Origin: Trujillonella endophytica | GTDB taxonomy: Bacteria; Actinomycetota; Actinomycetes; Mycobacteriales; Geodermatophilaceae | Assembly: GCF_900110555.1 (NCBI RefSeq) | Contig: NZ_FOEE01000006.1 | Location: forward strand, 222,227-286,226 | DNA: 64,000 nt | Direction: 5' to 3' | Part shown: positions 1-7,767 of the stretch, piece by piece | How positions within the stretch are numbered: position 1 is the stretch's first letter | Layout of the letters: each line of letters opens with the position of its first letter | The notes under the pieces: model-generated | What the model saw: the letters and a program-made list of their open reading frames with translations, nothing else | The model's database searches: none | Told to the model about the DNA's origin: nothing | Program-made: the position numbers and the translations under genes

Positions 1-2
1 AC

Positions 3-368
3 GCCGTGCACAGCCTCGAGCACGGCGCCGTGTGGATCACCTACGACCCCGAGGTCCTCTCCGAGGACGACGTCAGCACGCTCGCCGACCTGGTCGACGG
101 CGAGAACGGCCGGATGATGTCGCCGTACGTCGGTCTCGACGCGCCGATCAGCATCCAGTCGTGGAACCACCAGCTCAAGGTCGACAGCGTCGACGACGAG
201 CGGCTGGAGCAGTTCGCCGACCTGCTCACCCTCAACGGCGACTACTACCCCGAGGTCGGCGCGAGCTGCCAGAACCCCGACTTCATCGCCAGCCCGCGGC
301 TCGCCGCGGAGGACGCCGCCCCGACCGCCGAGGGCGGCGCGGCCGAGACCGAGGCGGCCGCCGGGTGA
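3..368 (+). CDS. DUF3105 domain protein, 3' part
   Basis: This is the C-terminal part of a gene that begins before the window; the frame is open from base 3. It reads AVHSLEHGAVWITY, the His- and Glu-rich core I associate with DUF3105, a family of actinobacterial proteins usually anchored by an N-terminal membrane segment. The end is a low-complexity Ala/Glu tail from about residue 97. The function of DUF3105 is unknown. The stop overlaps the next start by 4 nt (GTGA), so it is probably translated together with the DUF305 gene. An in-frame GTG at base 6 falls inside the conserved motif and is not a credible start. Confidence 0.8.
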   Translation, partial: AVHSLEHGAVWITYDPEVLSEDDVSTLADLVDGENGRMMSPYVGLDAPISIQSWNHQLKVDSVDDERLEQFADLLTLNGDYYPEVGASCQNPDFIASPRLAAEDAAPTAEGGAAETEAAAG

Positions 369-1078
369 CCGCCGGGGCACCGGCGACGGACACGTCGACC
401 CGGGCGACGCAGGCCGGCGGGGCACCCCCGCGCAGCGGCGCGCTGCGGACCGCGCTGCTCGCGGTCATCGCCGTCGCCCTGCTCGTCATCGGGGGCGCGC
501 TGGCCGTCGCCCTCGGCATCGGCGACGACGAGGCGCCGGCGACCCCGGGGGCCGACTCGGTCGACGCCGGCTTCTCCCGGGACATGTCGATCCACCACGA
601 CCAGGGCGTCGAGATGGCCAACCTGGCCCTCGAGCGCAGCACCGACCCCGCGATCCGCGGCCTGGCCTTCGACATCGCCGAGACGCAGAACAACCAGGTC
701 GGGCGGATGCGGGGCTGGCTGGCGCTGTGGGGGCTCACCCCCACCGGCGGCGAGCGGATGGCCTGGATGGCCGACTCCCACACCGGCGGGCACGACATGT
801 CGGGCATGGACGGCGCCCTCATGCCGGGCATGGCCACCGAGGAGGAGCTGGCCGAGCTGCGGACCCTGTCGGGGACGGAGTTCGACGTCCAGTTCCTCCG
901 GCTGATGATCCGCCACCACGAGGGCGGCGCGGGCATGGCGCAGTACGGCGCCGAGCACGCCGACCAGGCCGTCGTCCGCTCGCTTGCCGCCTCCATCGGC
1001 GACTCGCAGGCGGCCGAGACCTCGCTGATGGTCGGTCTGCTCAGCGCCCGCGGCGGCACCCCGCTGCCGCCGCCCTGA
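365..1078 (+). CDS. DUF305 family membrane-anchored protein
   Basis: The protein has 237 residues from the GTG that overlaps the upstream stop. An N-terminal disordered stretch is followed by one membrane segment (about residues 28-52), and the rest is predicted outside the cell. The exported part carries the DUF305 signature: MSIHHDQGVEMA near the start and MIRHHEGGAGMA near the end, each a His-His helix of a ferritin-like fold. Between them lies a Met/His-rich loop (HTGGHDMSGMD, LMPGM). DUF305 proteins are often near copper-handling genes, so metal binding is plausible but inferred. The pairing with DUF3105 and the 4-nt overlap suggest a two-gene operon. Confidence 0.85.
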   Translation: MTAGAPATDTSTRATQAGGAPPRSGALRTALLAVIAVALLVIGGALAVALGIGDDEAPATPGADSVDAGFSRDMSIHHDQGVEMANLALERSTDPAIRGLAFDIAETQNNQVGRMRGWLALWGLTPTGGERMAWMADSHTGGHDMSGMDGALMPGMATEEELAELRTLSGTEFDVQFLRLMIRHHEGGAGMAQYGAEHADQAVVRSLAASIGDSQAAETSLMVGLLSARGGTPLPPP

Positions 1079-1133
1079 CCGGGACCGCCGTCGGGCCGGC
1101 GGGGCACGGCTGGTAACTTCGTCCGTGCCCCGA

Positions 1134-1205
1134 GCCCCCGTAGCTCAGGGGATAGAGCACTGCCCTCCGGAGGCAGGGGCGCAGGTTCGAATCCTGCCGG
1201 GGGCA
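1134..1205 (+). tRNA. tRNA-Arg (CCG)
   Basis: The cloverleaf can be folded completely. The acceptor is GCCCCCG/CGGGGGC (1134-1140 with 1198-1204) and the D arm is GCTC/GAGC. The anticodon stem is CTGCC/GGCAG with loop CTCCGGA, giving anticodon CCG at 1167-1169. The variable loop has 4 nt and the T arm is GCAGG-TTCGAAT-CCTGC. The discriminator is A1205 and CCA is not encoded. It reads CGG, a frequent Arg codon in this GC-rich genome. A TAACTT -10-like box lies at 1113-1118. Confidence 0.97.
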
Positions 1206-1260
1206 CACATCCGCACAACCGTCGAGCAGGCGTTCCGCCGGCCGGGCTAGCGTCGCCGCC

Positions 1261-2154
1261 GTGGAGCACACCGAGGTGCAGCGCACCAGCGTCGGAGCCG
1301 TCGAACTCGCCTACGAGACCTTCGGCTCGCCCGGGGACACGCCGCTGCTGCTGGTCATGGGCCTGGCGACGCAGATGATCGGCTGGCCGGACGAGTTCTG
1401 CCGGGAGCTGGCCGGGCGCGGCCTGCACGTCGTGCGGTTCGACAACCGCGACATCGGGCTCTCGACCCACCTGGACGCCGCCGGTGCCCCCGACGTCACG
1501 GCGCTGCTGACCGGCGCCGGGACCGCGCCGTACTCGCTGGCCGACATGGCCGGGGACGCCGCCGGGCTGCTGGACGCCCTCGGCTGGGACAGCGCGCACG
1601 TGGTCGGGGCCTCGATGGGCGGGATGATCGCCCAGTCGCTGGCCGTCCGGCACCCGCGCCGGGTGCGCAGCCTCACCTCGATCATGTCCACGACGGGCGA
1701 CCGCACCGTCGGCAGCCCCGCCGCGGCCGCCCTGGGCGTCCTGCTCGCGCCGCCGGCCCGCAGCCGCGAGGAGGCGCTGGAGCGGGCGGTGGACACCTAC
1801 CGGGTGATCGGCTCCCCGGGCTTCGAGTTCGACGAGACCGGCCTGCGCGAGCGGGCGGGCCTGTCCTTCGACCGCGCGTACGACCCGGCCGGCGTCGCCC
1901 GTCAGCTGGCCGCGGTCCTCACCACCGACGACCGGACGGCGCACCTGGGCGAGATCGCCGTGCCCACGCTCGTCGTCCACGGGGAGTCCGACGCGCTGGT
2001 CGACGTCAGCGGCGGCCGGGCGACCGCTGCCGCCGTCCCGGGCGCCGAGCTCTGGGTCGTCGAGGGGATGGGCCACGACCTGCCGCGCGAGGTGTGGCCG
2101 GAGCTGGTGGAGCGGATCGCCGCCGTCGTGGCCCGCGGCGAGGCCGCCCGCTGA
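1261..2154 (+). CDS. alpha/beta-fold hydrolase
   Basis: This 297-residue single-domain hydrolase has the nucleophile elbow GASMGG with Ser118. The likely acid is the Asp in the HGESDALV loop and the likely catalytic His is in GMGHDLP near the C-terminus, so the Ser-Asp-His triad looks complete. FDNRDIGLS (about residues 60-68) is the oxyanion-side strand typical of esterase/peroxidase-like members. The substrate cannot be named. The GTG start lies 7 nt after a TAGCGT box at 1248-1253 with no Shine-Dalgarno sequence, so the mRNA is probably leaderless. It converges with the monooxygenase gene across a strong hairpin. Confidence 0.85.
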   Translation: MEHTEVQRTSVGAVELAYETFGSPGDTPLLLVMGLATQMIGWPDEFCRELAGRGLHVVRFDNRDIGLSTHLDAAGAPDVTALLTGAGTAPYSLADMAGDAAGLLDALGWDSAHVVGASMGGMIAQSLAVRHPRRVRSLTSIMSTTGDRTVGSPAAAALGVLLAPPARSREEALERAVDTYRVIGSPGFEFDETGLRERAGLSFDRAYDPAGVARQLAAVLTTDDRTAHLGEIAVPTLVVHGESDALVDVSGGRATAAAVPGAELWVVEGMGHDLPREVWPELVERIAAVVARGEAAR

Positions 2155-2156
2155 AC

Positions 2157-2188
2157 GCCGGGGCCGGGGCGGCGACCCCGGCCCCGGC
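2157..2188. terminator. bidirectional hairpin terminator
   Basis: Perfect 13-bp arms (GCCGGGGCCGGGG at 2157-2169 and its complement at 2176-2188) enclose a 6-nt loop. It fills the gap between two convergent genes. There is no T-run, as is common in high-GC actinobacteria. Confidence 0.7.
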
Positions 2189-2193
2189 ACTCC

Positions 2194-3603
2194 TCAGCCG
2201 GCGACCGGAGCGGCCAGCCGGCGCCCGGCGAACGTGCCCGTCGCGGCCGTCCCCGTCAGCGGGCGCGAGGTCGCCGTCCCCCCGCCGGCGAACGCGCTCG
2301 CGGGACGGGGCAGGCCGTAGTGCTCGCGCAGCGTGGAACCCGCGTACTCGCGCCGGAAGAGCCCCCGGTCCTGGAGGATCGGCACGACGCCGTCGACGAA
2401 CCGCTCGAGCTGCGAGGGCTGCAGCGGCGCCATCACGTTGAAGCCGTCCGCCGCCCCGGCCGTGAACCACTCCTCCAGCGTGTCGGCGACCTGCTCGGGG
2501 GTCCCCGTGAACGTGCGGTGCCCCCGGCCGCCACCGAGCCGCGCGATGACCTGCCGCACGGTGAGCCGCTCCCGCCGCCCCAGGTCGGTGACCAGCTCGT
2601 AGCGGCTGCGGTTGCCGTTGATCCGGCCCGGATCGGGCAGCTCGAGCTCGGCGAGCGGGCGGTCGAGGTCCGCGTGCCCGAGCGACAGGGTCAGGATCCC
2701 CGACAGCTGCGCCAGGCCGTGGTCCCAGACGAGGAGCTCGTCGAGCTCGGCCGCCAGCGCGCGGGCCTCGGCCTCGGTGTCGCCGATCACCGGGACGATG
2801 CCGGGCAGGACCTTGACCAGGTCCGGGTCCCGGCCCACCCGGGCCGCCCGGGCCCTGAGGTCGACGGCGAAGGCCCTCGCCTCCTCCAGGGTCTGCCACG
2901 CGGTGAACACCGCCTCGGCGTAGCGGGCGGCGAACTCGCGGCCGTCCTCGGACGAGCCGGCCTGGACCAGGACCGGCCGCCCCTGCGGGCTGCGCGGCGT
3001 GGTCAGCGGCCCCTGCACGGCGAAGTGCTCGCCGCGGTGGCGGATCTCGTGCACCCGTCCGGTGTCGACGTACTCGCCGGAGGCCGTGTCCGCCACCACG
3101 GCGCCGTCCTCCCAGCTGTCCCACAGCGCGACGGCGACGTCGACGTGCTCGGCGGCCCGCCGGTAGCGCGCGGCGTGCTCGTGGTGCCGGTCCAGGTCGA
3201 AGTTGCGGGCCTCGGGCTCGCTGCCGGAGGTCACGATGTTCCAGCCCGCCCGCCCGCCGGACAGGTGGTCGAGGGAGGCGAAGGCGCGGGCCACGGTGAA
3301 CGGGTGGGTGAACGACGTCGACACCGTGGCGATGAGGCCGATCCGCTCGGTGTGCGTGGCCACCGCGTTCAGGATCGCCAGCGGGTCGAGACCGCCCTGG
3401 GTGTTGTGCCGGACCGCGGCGCCCACGGCCAGGCCGTCGGCGAAGAAGATCGAGTCCAGCTTTCCGCGCTCGGCCGTCCGGGCCAGGTCGATGAAGTGCC
3501 GGGCCGAGCGCCCCGCGTGCGGGTCGGACAGCGGATGCCGCCAGGCGGCCTCGTGGTGGCCCACGTTCATGAGGAACGCGTTGAGGTGCAGTTGCCGGGT
3601 CAT
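2194..3603 (-). CDS. LLM-class FMN-dependent monooxygenase (NtaA/SnaA/DszA type)
   Basis: The protein has 469 residues. The N-terminus LHLNAFLMNVGHHEAAW and the following RSARHFIDLARTAERGKLD, IFFADG and WNIVTSG segments are typical of the NtaA/SnaA/DszA branch of the bacterial luciferase-like TIM-barrel flavin monooxygenases. These enzymes use FMNH2 from a partner reductase. Several relatives cleave C-S bonds of organosulfur compounds or oxidise related substrates. The ATG at 3603 is preceded by AGGAGCG with about 5 nt spacing. It is the last gene of the sulfur operon, 38 nt after the permease, so a role in releasing sulfite from an imported organosulfur compound is likely. The actual substrate is unknown. 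Confidence 0.85.
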   Translation of the reverse strand: MTRQLHLNAFLMNVGHHEAAWRHPLSDPHAGRSARHFIDLARTAERGKLDSIFFADGLAVGAAVRHNTQGGLDPLAILNAVATHTERIGLIATVSTSFTHPFTVARAFASLDHLSGGRAGWNIVTSGSEPEARNFDLDRHHEHAARYRRAAEHVDVAVALWDSWEDGAVVADTASGEYVDTGRVHEIRHRGEHFAVQGPLTTPRSPQGRPVLVQAGSSEDGREFAARYAEAVFTAWQTLEEARAFAVDLRARAARVGRDPDLVKVLPGIVPVIGDTEAEARALAAELDELLVWDHGLAQLSGILTLSLGHADLDRPLAELELPDPGRINGNRSRYELVTDLGRRERLTVRQVIARLGGGRGHRTFTGTPEQVADTLEEWFTAGAADGFNVMAPLQPSQLERFVDGVVPILQDRGLFRREYAGSTLREHYGLPRPASAFAGGGTATSRPLTGTAATGTFAGRRLAAPVAG

Positions 3604-3641
3604 GGGGACGCTCCTGCGTCGGGCTCGCATCGCGAGCGGGG

Positions 3642-4496
3642 TCAGTGGGAGAGGTCGGCGCGCCAGCGCGACGCGCGGCGCTCGAGGGAGACGAGGACGG
3701 CGTTGAACAGCAGCCCGATCGCGGAGATCGTCAGGATCCCGGCGTACATCTCGGGGATGAGGAAGTTCATCTGGGCGTAGGTGACGAGGTAGCCCAGGCC
3801 GGCCCGGGCCCCCACCATCTCGGCCGCGATGAGCACGAGGATCGACGACGCCCCGGCCATCCGGATGCCGGTGAAGATCGACGGCACCGCCGCCGGCAGC
3901 ACCACCTTCTGGAACACCCGCAGTTCCCCGAACCCGAGGCTGCGGGCCGACTTCACCAGCAGGTGGTCGACGCTGCCGACCCCGCTCACGGTGTTGAGCA
4001 GGACGGGGAAGAAGCAGGCGTAGACGACGATGGCGATCTTCGACGTCTCGCCGATGCCGAGCAGGACGGTGAACACCGGCAGCAGGGCCAGGGCCGCCGT
4101 GTTGCGGAACACCTCCAGCAGCGGCTCGAGGAAGTCCCGCACCGGCCGGTACCAGGCGACGAGCAGGCCGATCGGGACGGCGAGGCCGACCGCGAGGACG
4201 AACCCGGTCAGGGCCCGCTGGAGGCTGGCGGAGGTGTTGCTCCACAACTGCCCGTTGCCGGCCAGCTCGCGCCAGGCCGTGAGCACCTCCCCCAGCGGCG
4301 GGATGAGCGCGCGGTCCACCCAGCCCAGCGAGGGGGCGATCTGCCACAGCAGCAGGAACAGCGCGATCGCGGTCGACCGGAGCAGCAGCCGCCGCAGGGC
4401 GCGGCCCGCCGCCCGGGCCCGCCGGGGGGTGGGACGGACGCCGACCGCTGCGACGGACGGCAGGGGCGGGCGCTCGAGGAGTCCGGGACTAGCCAA
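3642..4496 (-). CDS. ABC transporter permease, SsuC/TauC type
   Basis: This 284-residue inner-membrane permease has about six hydrophobic segments and the BPD_transp_1 EAA loop (SARSLGFGELRVFQKVVLP), which docks to the ATPase. Sequence and operon place it in the aliphatic sulfonate/taurine/nitrate importer group. Its start overlaps the ATPase stop by 8 nt, so the two are translationally coupled. With the lipoprotein and ATPase it would form an importer for sulfonates or sulfonate-like esters. The specificity is inferred from the neighbouring dioxygenase and monooxygenase. Confidence 0.88.
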   Translation of the reverse strand: MASPGLLERPPLPSVAAVGVRPTPRRARAAGRALRRLLLRSTAIALFLLLWQIAPSLGWVDRALIPPLGEVLTAWRELAGNGQLWSNTSASLQRALTGFVLAVGLAVPIGLLVAWYRPVRDFLEPLLEVFRNTAALALLPVFTVLLGIGETSKIAIVVYACFFPVLLNTVSGVGSVDHLLVKSARSLGFGELRVFQKVVLPAAVPSIFTGIRMAGASSILVLIAAEMVGARAGLGYLVTYAQMNFLIPEMYAGILTISAIGLLFNAVLVSLERRASRWRADLSH

Positions 4497-5328
4497 CGCC
4501 GACCACCTCCCGCAGCGGCTCGGCCGGTCGCTCCGCCGGCGCGTCCGCGGCCACCGGAGGGGCCTCCTCCTGCAGCAGCTCCCACACCTGGTGACGCAGG
4601 CGGGCGAACTCCGGATCGGACCGGACGTCGCCCTGCCGGCGGTGCATGGGCAGCGGAACGTCGAGCACGGCGGTGATCCGGCCGGGGCGCGCCGTCATCA
4701 CCGCGACCCGCTGGCCCAGCAGCACCGCCTCGTCGATGCCGTGGGTGATGAACACGACCGTCTTGCCGGTGCGGTCCCAGATCCGCAGCAGCTCGCCCTG
4801 CAGCGTCTCGCGGGTCTGGGCGTCCAGGGCGGCGAACGGCTCGTCCATGAGCAGGACCTCCGGGTCGAACGCCAGGCTGCGGGCGATGGCCACCCGCTGG
4901 CGCATGCCCCCCGAGAGCTGGTGCGGATAGCGGTCCTCCGCGCCGGTGAGGCCGACCAGCTCCAGGTACTCCCGGGCCACCGCCCGCCGCTGCCGGCGCG
5001 GCAGGCGCGTGGCCTCCAGCCCGAGCTCCACGTTGGCCAGCGCGGTGCGCCACGGGAGCAGGGCGTACTGCTGGAACACCAGCCCCCGGTCCAGGCCCGG
5101 CCCGGTGATCGGGCGGCCGCCGACCGTGATGGACCCCGAGGTCGGCCGGGTGAACCCGCCGACGAGGTCGAGCAGGGTCGACTTGCCGCAGCCGCTGGGC
5201 CCGACGAGGGCCACGAACTCCCCCGCGGCGACGTCGAGGTCCACGCCGGCGAGCGCGGCGAAGGGTGCGGCGCCGCCGCGGGACGGGAACTCCTTGCCGA
5301 CTCCCTCGAGCCGGATGCCGGCGCTCAC
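4489..5328 (-). CDS. ABC transporter ATP-binding protein, SsuB/TauB type
   Basis: This 279-residue ATPase begins at a GTG that overlaps the lipoprotein stop by 4 nt. Walker A is GPSGCGKST (about residue 41), the Q-loop lies in LVFQQYALLPW, the signature is LSGGMRQRVAIARSL, Walker B is VLLMDEPFAALD and the H-loop is VFITHGIDEA. All motifs are intact. It powers the neighbouring permease. The residues after the H-loop match the SsuB/TauB/NrtD subfamily, and the C-terminal 30 residues are Pro/Ala-rich. Confidence 0.9.
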   Translation of the reverse strand: MSAGIRLEGVGKEFPSRGGAAPFAALAGVDLDVAAGEFVALVGPSGCGKSTLLDLVGGFTRPTSGSITVGGRPITGPGLDRGLVFQQYALLPWRTALANVELGLEATRLPRRQRRAVAREYLELVGLTGAEDRYPHQLSGGMRQRVAIARSLAFDPEVLLMDEPFAALDAQTRETLQGELLRIWDRTGKTVVFITHGIDEAVLLGQRVAVMTARPGRITAVLDVPLPMHRRQGDVRSDPEFARLRHQVWELLQEEAPPVAADAPAERPAEPLREVVGVG

Positions 5329-6347
5329 GCGTCGCCGTCTGTGGCGTAGGGGTTGTACTCGTTGGTGTAGATCGAGCCGGGATCGAGCCCGCCCTCGTCG
5401 AGCGCGCCGGTCCGCTCCAGCCACGCCGACCACCGGGTGAAGTCGGTGTCCTCGATGACCCCGCCCTCGGTGGCCACGCCGGTGCTGCGCCAGTACTGGA
5501 GGCTGTCGGTGCTCTCGTTGCGGTTCCGCTGCTCGATGATCGTGGTGTAGGTCGCGATGATCTCGTCGTGCGGCGTCGTCCTCGTCCACTCGATCGCCCG
5601 GGCGACCCCGTCGACGAAGGCCTCGACGGCCTCGGGGTACTCGGCGATGAAGTCGTCGCGGAACACGTAGGTGCCCGCGTTGAAGTCACCGAAGATCTCG
5701 GAGTCGGTGAACAGCGCCCGGACCCCACCGGTGGCCAGCGTCTGGTCGCGGAACTGACCGGACAGCGCCGCGACGTCGATCTGGCCGTGCCGCAGGGCGG
5801 AGTCGATGTTGGGCGGTGGCAGCGGCACCAGCTGGACCTGCTGGACCTCCTCCCAGCTCAGCCCCTCCTCCAGCAGCCAGGTGTCGATGACCGCCTCGTT
5901 GTGGCCGCCGAGGGTGTTCACCCCGACCTTCTTGCCGATGAGGTCGCGGGCGTCGGCGATCGGGCTGTCCTCGAGGACGTAGAAGCCGTTGTAGGCGTCC
6001 GCGTCGGAGCCGTAGTAGGCCACCACCGCGGTGACGGGGGCACCGGAGGTGGCGAGCTTCGCCACCGCGCCGTCGAAGGCGCCGCCGAACTCCACGGCGC
6101 CGCTGGCCGCGGCCTGGATGTCCTGCGGGCCGCTGGTGGTGTTACCGGCCCACTCCAGGCCGACCCCCTCCAGGTAGCCGAGGTGCTCGGCGAGCTCCGG
6201 GAGGGTCACCTGGTTGGCCCACCCCTGGTACCGCAGGGTGACGGTGCCGTCGGCGGCGGTCCGGACCTCGTCGCTGCTCCCGCACGCGGTGGCTCCGACG
6301 AGGACCGTGGCGGCCGCGAGCGCGGCGAGGACGGGTCTGGCACGCAT
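5325..6347 (-). CDS. ABC transporter substrate-binding lipoprotein, SsuA-like
   Basis: The protein has 340 residues with a lipoprotein signal: a hydrophobic stretch ending in LVGATAC, where Cys23 is the predicted lipidated residue. The mature part has the NMT1/SsuA-type fold (LRYQGWANQVTLPELAEHLG, GGAFDGAVAKLATSGAP). It captures a sulfonate-like ligand outside the membrane. The ATG at 6347 is 35 nt after the dioxygenase stop, in the same operon. The ligand is not evident from sequence. Confidence 0.87.
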   Translation of the reverse strand: MRARPVLAALAAATVLVGATACGSSDEVRTAADGTVTLRYQGWANQVTLPELAEHLGYLEGVGLEWAGNTTSGPQDIQAAASGAVEFGGAFDGAVAKLATSGAPVTAVVAYYGSDADAYNGFYVLEDSPIADARDLIGKKVGVNTLGGHNEAVIDTWLLEEGLSWEEVQQVQLVPLPPPNIDSALRHGQIDVAALSGQFRDQTLATGGVRALFTDSEIFGDFNAGTYVFRDDFIAEYPEAVEAFVDGVARAIEWTRTTPHDEIIATYTTIIEQRNRNESTDSLQYWRSTGVATEGGVIEDTDFTRWSAWLERTGALDEGGLDPGSIYTNEYNPYATDGDA

Positions 6348-6382
6348 CGTGTCGTCTCTCCTTGGTTCGGTTCGGTGGTGGC

Positions 6383-7294
6383 TCAGGCGGCGCGGGCGTA
6401 GTCCGACGCGTCGCCCCGGCGGGCGATCGAGGGCTGCCCGTCGACGCCCACGGGCAGGTCGCCGGCGACGGTCACCCGGCGCAACCGGCGGTCCGCCGAG
6501 CCGTAGTCGTCGACGGCGTAGTGCTGGGTGGCGCGGTTGTCGAACACGGCGACGTCGCCCGGGCGCCACGACCAGCGGACCAGGTTCTCCGGCCGGGTGA
6601 TGCGGTCCTGCAGCAGCGGGAACAGAGCGGCGAAGTCGCGCGCGCCGAGGCCGACGAAGGAGCGGACGAAGCCGCCGAGCAGCAGCGTCCGCTCACCGGT
6701 CTCGGGGTGGACCCGCACGACCGGGTGCTCGGTCTCGAAGACCTCGGCCACGAACTGCTGGAAGTGCTGCCGCTCGGCGCTGCCCTCGGGCGGGACGGGC
6801 CGCGCGTAGTCGTGGGCGTTGGTGTGCACCGCGCGGAGCCGGTCGGCCAGCGCCTTCAGCGGCTCGGGGAGCCGTGCGTACGCCTGGGTGGTGTCGGCCC
6901 AGACGGTGTCCCCGCCGGCGTCGGGCAGCGTGACGGCCCGGAGGAGGGAGAAGGCCGGCGGGCGGTCGACGAACGTGACGTCGGTGTGCCACTGGTTGGC
7001 CCGGGAGGCGGAGCCGTCGACGGGCAGCACGGTGCCGGTGTCGTCGCCCGCGGGAACGGTCGGGTGGGCGCCGGTGAGCCTGCCGAGCAGCCGGGCGAAC
7101 CCGATCTGGCCGTCCTCGTCGAGGTGGTGCTGGTCGCGGAAGAAGACGACCTTGCGCTCCAGCAGCGTCTGCCGGATGCGGGTGACCGCCTCGGCCGGCA
7201 GGTCCGGGCCGAGGCGGACGCCGGAGATCTCGGCGCCGACGGTGCCGGTGACGGGGTGGACGGTGGCGGCGGACGGGGTGTCGAGCAGTGTCAT
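6383..7294 (-). CDS. TauD/TfdA family 2-oxoglutarate-dependent dioxygenase
   Basis: This 303-residue non-heme Fe(II) dioxygenase has the facial triad visible as H103 and D105 in NQWHTDVTF and H258 in [13 protein letters not shown]. The 2-oxoglutarate-binding Arg is near residue 270 ([11 protein letters not shown]) and Thr130 lies in GGDTVW. Family members hydroxylate the carbon next to a sulfonate or sulfate ester, releasing sulfite or sulfate. The start is fixed by AGGAG 7 nt upstream. It is the first structural gene of the operon, after a 337-nt untranslated stretch and the Cys-rich leader peptide, which points to control by sulfur supply. Confidence 0.9.
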   Translation of the reverse strand: MTLLDTPSAATVHPVTGTVGAEISGVRLGPDLPAEAVTRIRQTLLERKVVFFRDQHHLDEDGQIGFARLLGRLTGAHPTVPAGDDTGTVLPVDGSASRANQWHTDVTFVDRPPAFSLLRAVTLPDAGGDTVWADTTQAYARLPEPLKALADRLRAVHTNAHDYARPVPPEGSAERQHFQQFVAEVFETEHPVVRVHPETGERTLLLGGFVRSFVGLGARDFAALFPLLQDRITRPENLVRWSWRPGDVAVFDNRATQHYAVDDYGSADRRLRRVTVAGDLPVGVDGQPSIARRGDASDYARAA

Positions 7295-7631
7295 GGCGGA
7301 CTCCTGGAGGGGGGTGGGCGGGCGGAGGAGCGCACGCGGCACCTGCGCGCGCCCCGGACGGGGGCGTGCGCCGACGCCGCGCCACCCGCAGGCGGGCGTG
7401 CGGGTCACCGCCTCACCCGGGACGGGCGCGCGGGAACTCCGCCGCACCCGGAGGCGGGTGTGCGGGGACGGCGACGACGGCGGACGGGAGGTCCGCCGGG
7501 TCACCGGGAACGGGACGCACGGGGTGCGCACCGGGGAGGAGCGCGGCCCGCCCCGGAGACGTCGCCCTCGGCGGGCGTCTCAGGAGGACAGCGGGACCGC
7601 GCAGGCGCGGGAGCGCCTCAGCCGGGACCTG
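7295..7631 (-). other. long GC-rich leader between leader peptide and dioxygenase gene
   Basis: This stretch of 337 nt has no convincing gene. If transcription starts at the promoter upstream of the leader peptide, it is the 5' untranslated region of the sulfur operon. A moderate hairpin lies at 7556-7581 (6-bp outer stem GAGACG/CGTCTC, 3-nt bulge, 3-bp inner stem), about 50 nt after the leader-peptide stop, and could be part of an attenuator. The remainder is rich in C on the coding strand, which would suit Rho loading. Both roles are inference. Confidence 0.45.
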
Positions 7632-7718
7632 TCAGCAACAGCGACAGAGGGCACCGGCGTAGCGGACGAGGTCCAGGTGGGGACGCCCCACCAGCAGGAC
7701 CGTGTCGCCGCATCGCAT
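7632..7718 (-). CDS. Cys-rich leader peptide of the sulfur operon
   Basis: A 28-codon reading frame starts at ATG 7718. It encodes an Arg/Leu-rich peptide whose second half reads RPHLDLVRYAGALCRCC before TGA. This matches the actinobacterial 'putative leader peptide' pattern (R-x-H-x-DL-x-R-x-x-x-ALCR-C-C) that I know from upstream of sulfur-uptake genes. Polycysteine leaderless short ORFs in mycobacteria act as cysteine-responsive attenuators. Cys codons sit at positions 3, 25, 27 and 28, so scarcity of Cys-tRNA would stall ribosomes at the end. The ATG is 5 nt after a TAGTGT box and no Shine-Dalgarno is visible, so it is probably leaderless. Confidence 0.75.
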   Translation of the reverse strand: MRCGDTVLLVGRPHLDLVRYAGALCRCC

Positions 7719-7723
7719 AAACC

Positions 7724-7753
7724 ACACTAAATCGATGGACTTAGTACAGTCAA
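7724..7753 (-). promoter_or_regulatory. promoter of the sulfur operon with embedded operator
   Basis: Reading the minus strand, TTGACT (7753-7748) and TAGTGT (7729-7724) are 18 nt apart, a good sigma-70-type promoter whose start falls at the leader-peptide ATG. Between and over them lies the imperfect palindrome ACTAAATC-GATG-GACTTAGT (7726-7745) with 8-bp half-sites and one mismatch. A protein bound there would block RNA polymerase. The regulator is unknown. Confidence 0.65.
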
Positions 7754-7767
7754 GGGGTACGAGGCGA

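Noticed and set aside
7295..7631. Riboswitch in the sulfur-operon leader
   Set aside because: No SAM or other known riboswitch core could be recognised; the Cys-rich leader peptide explains the long 5' region better.
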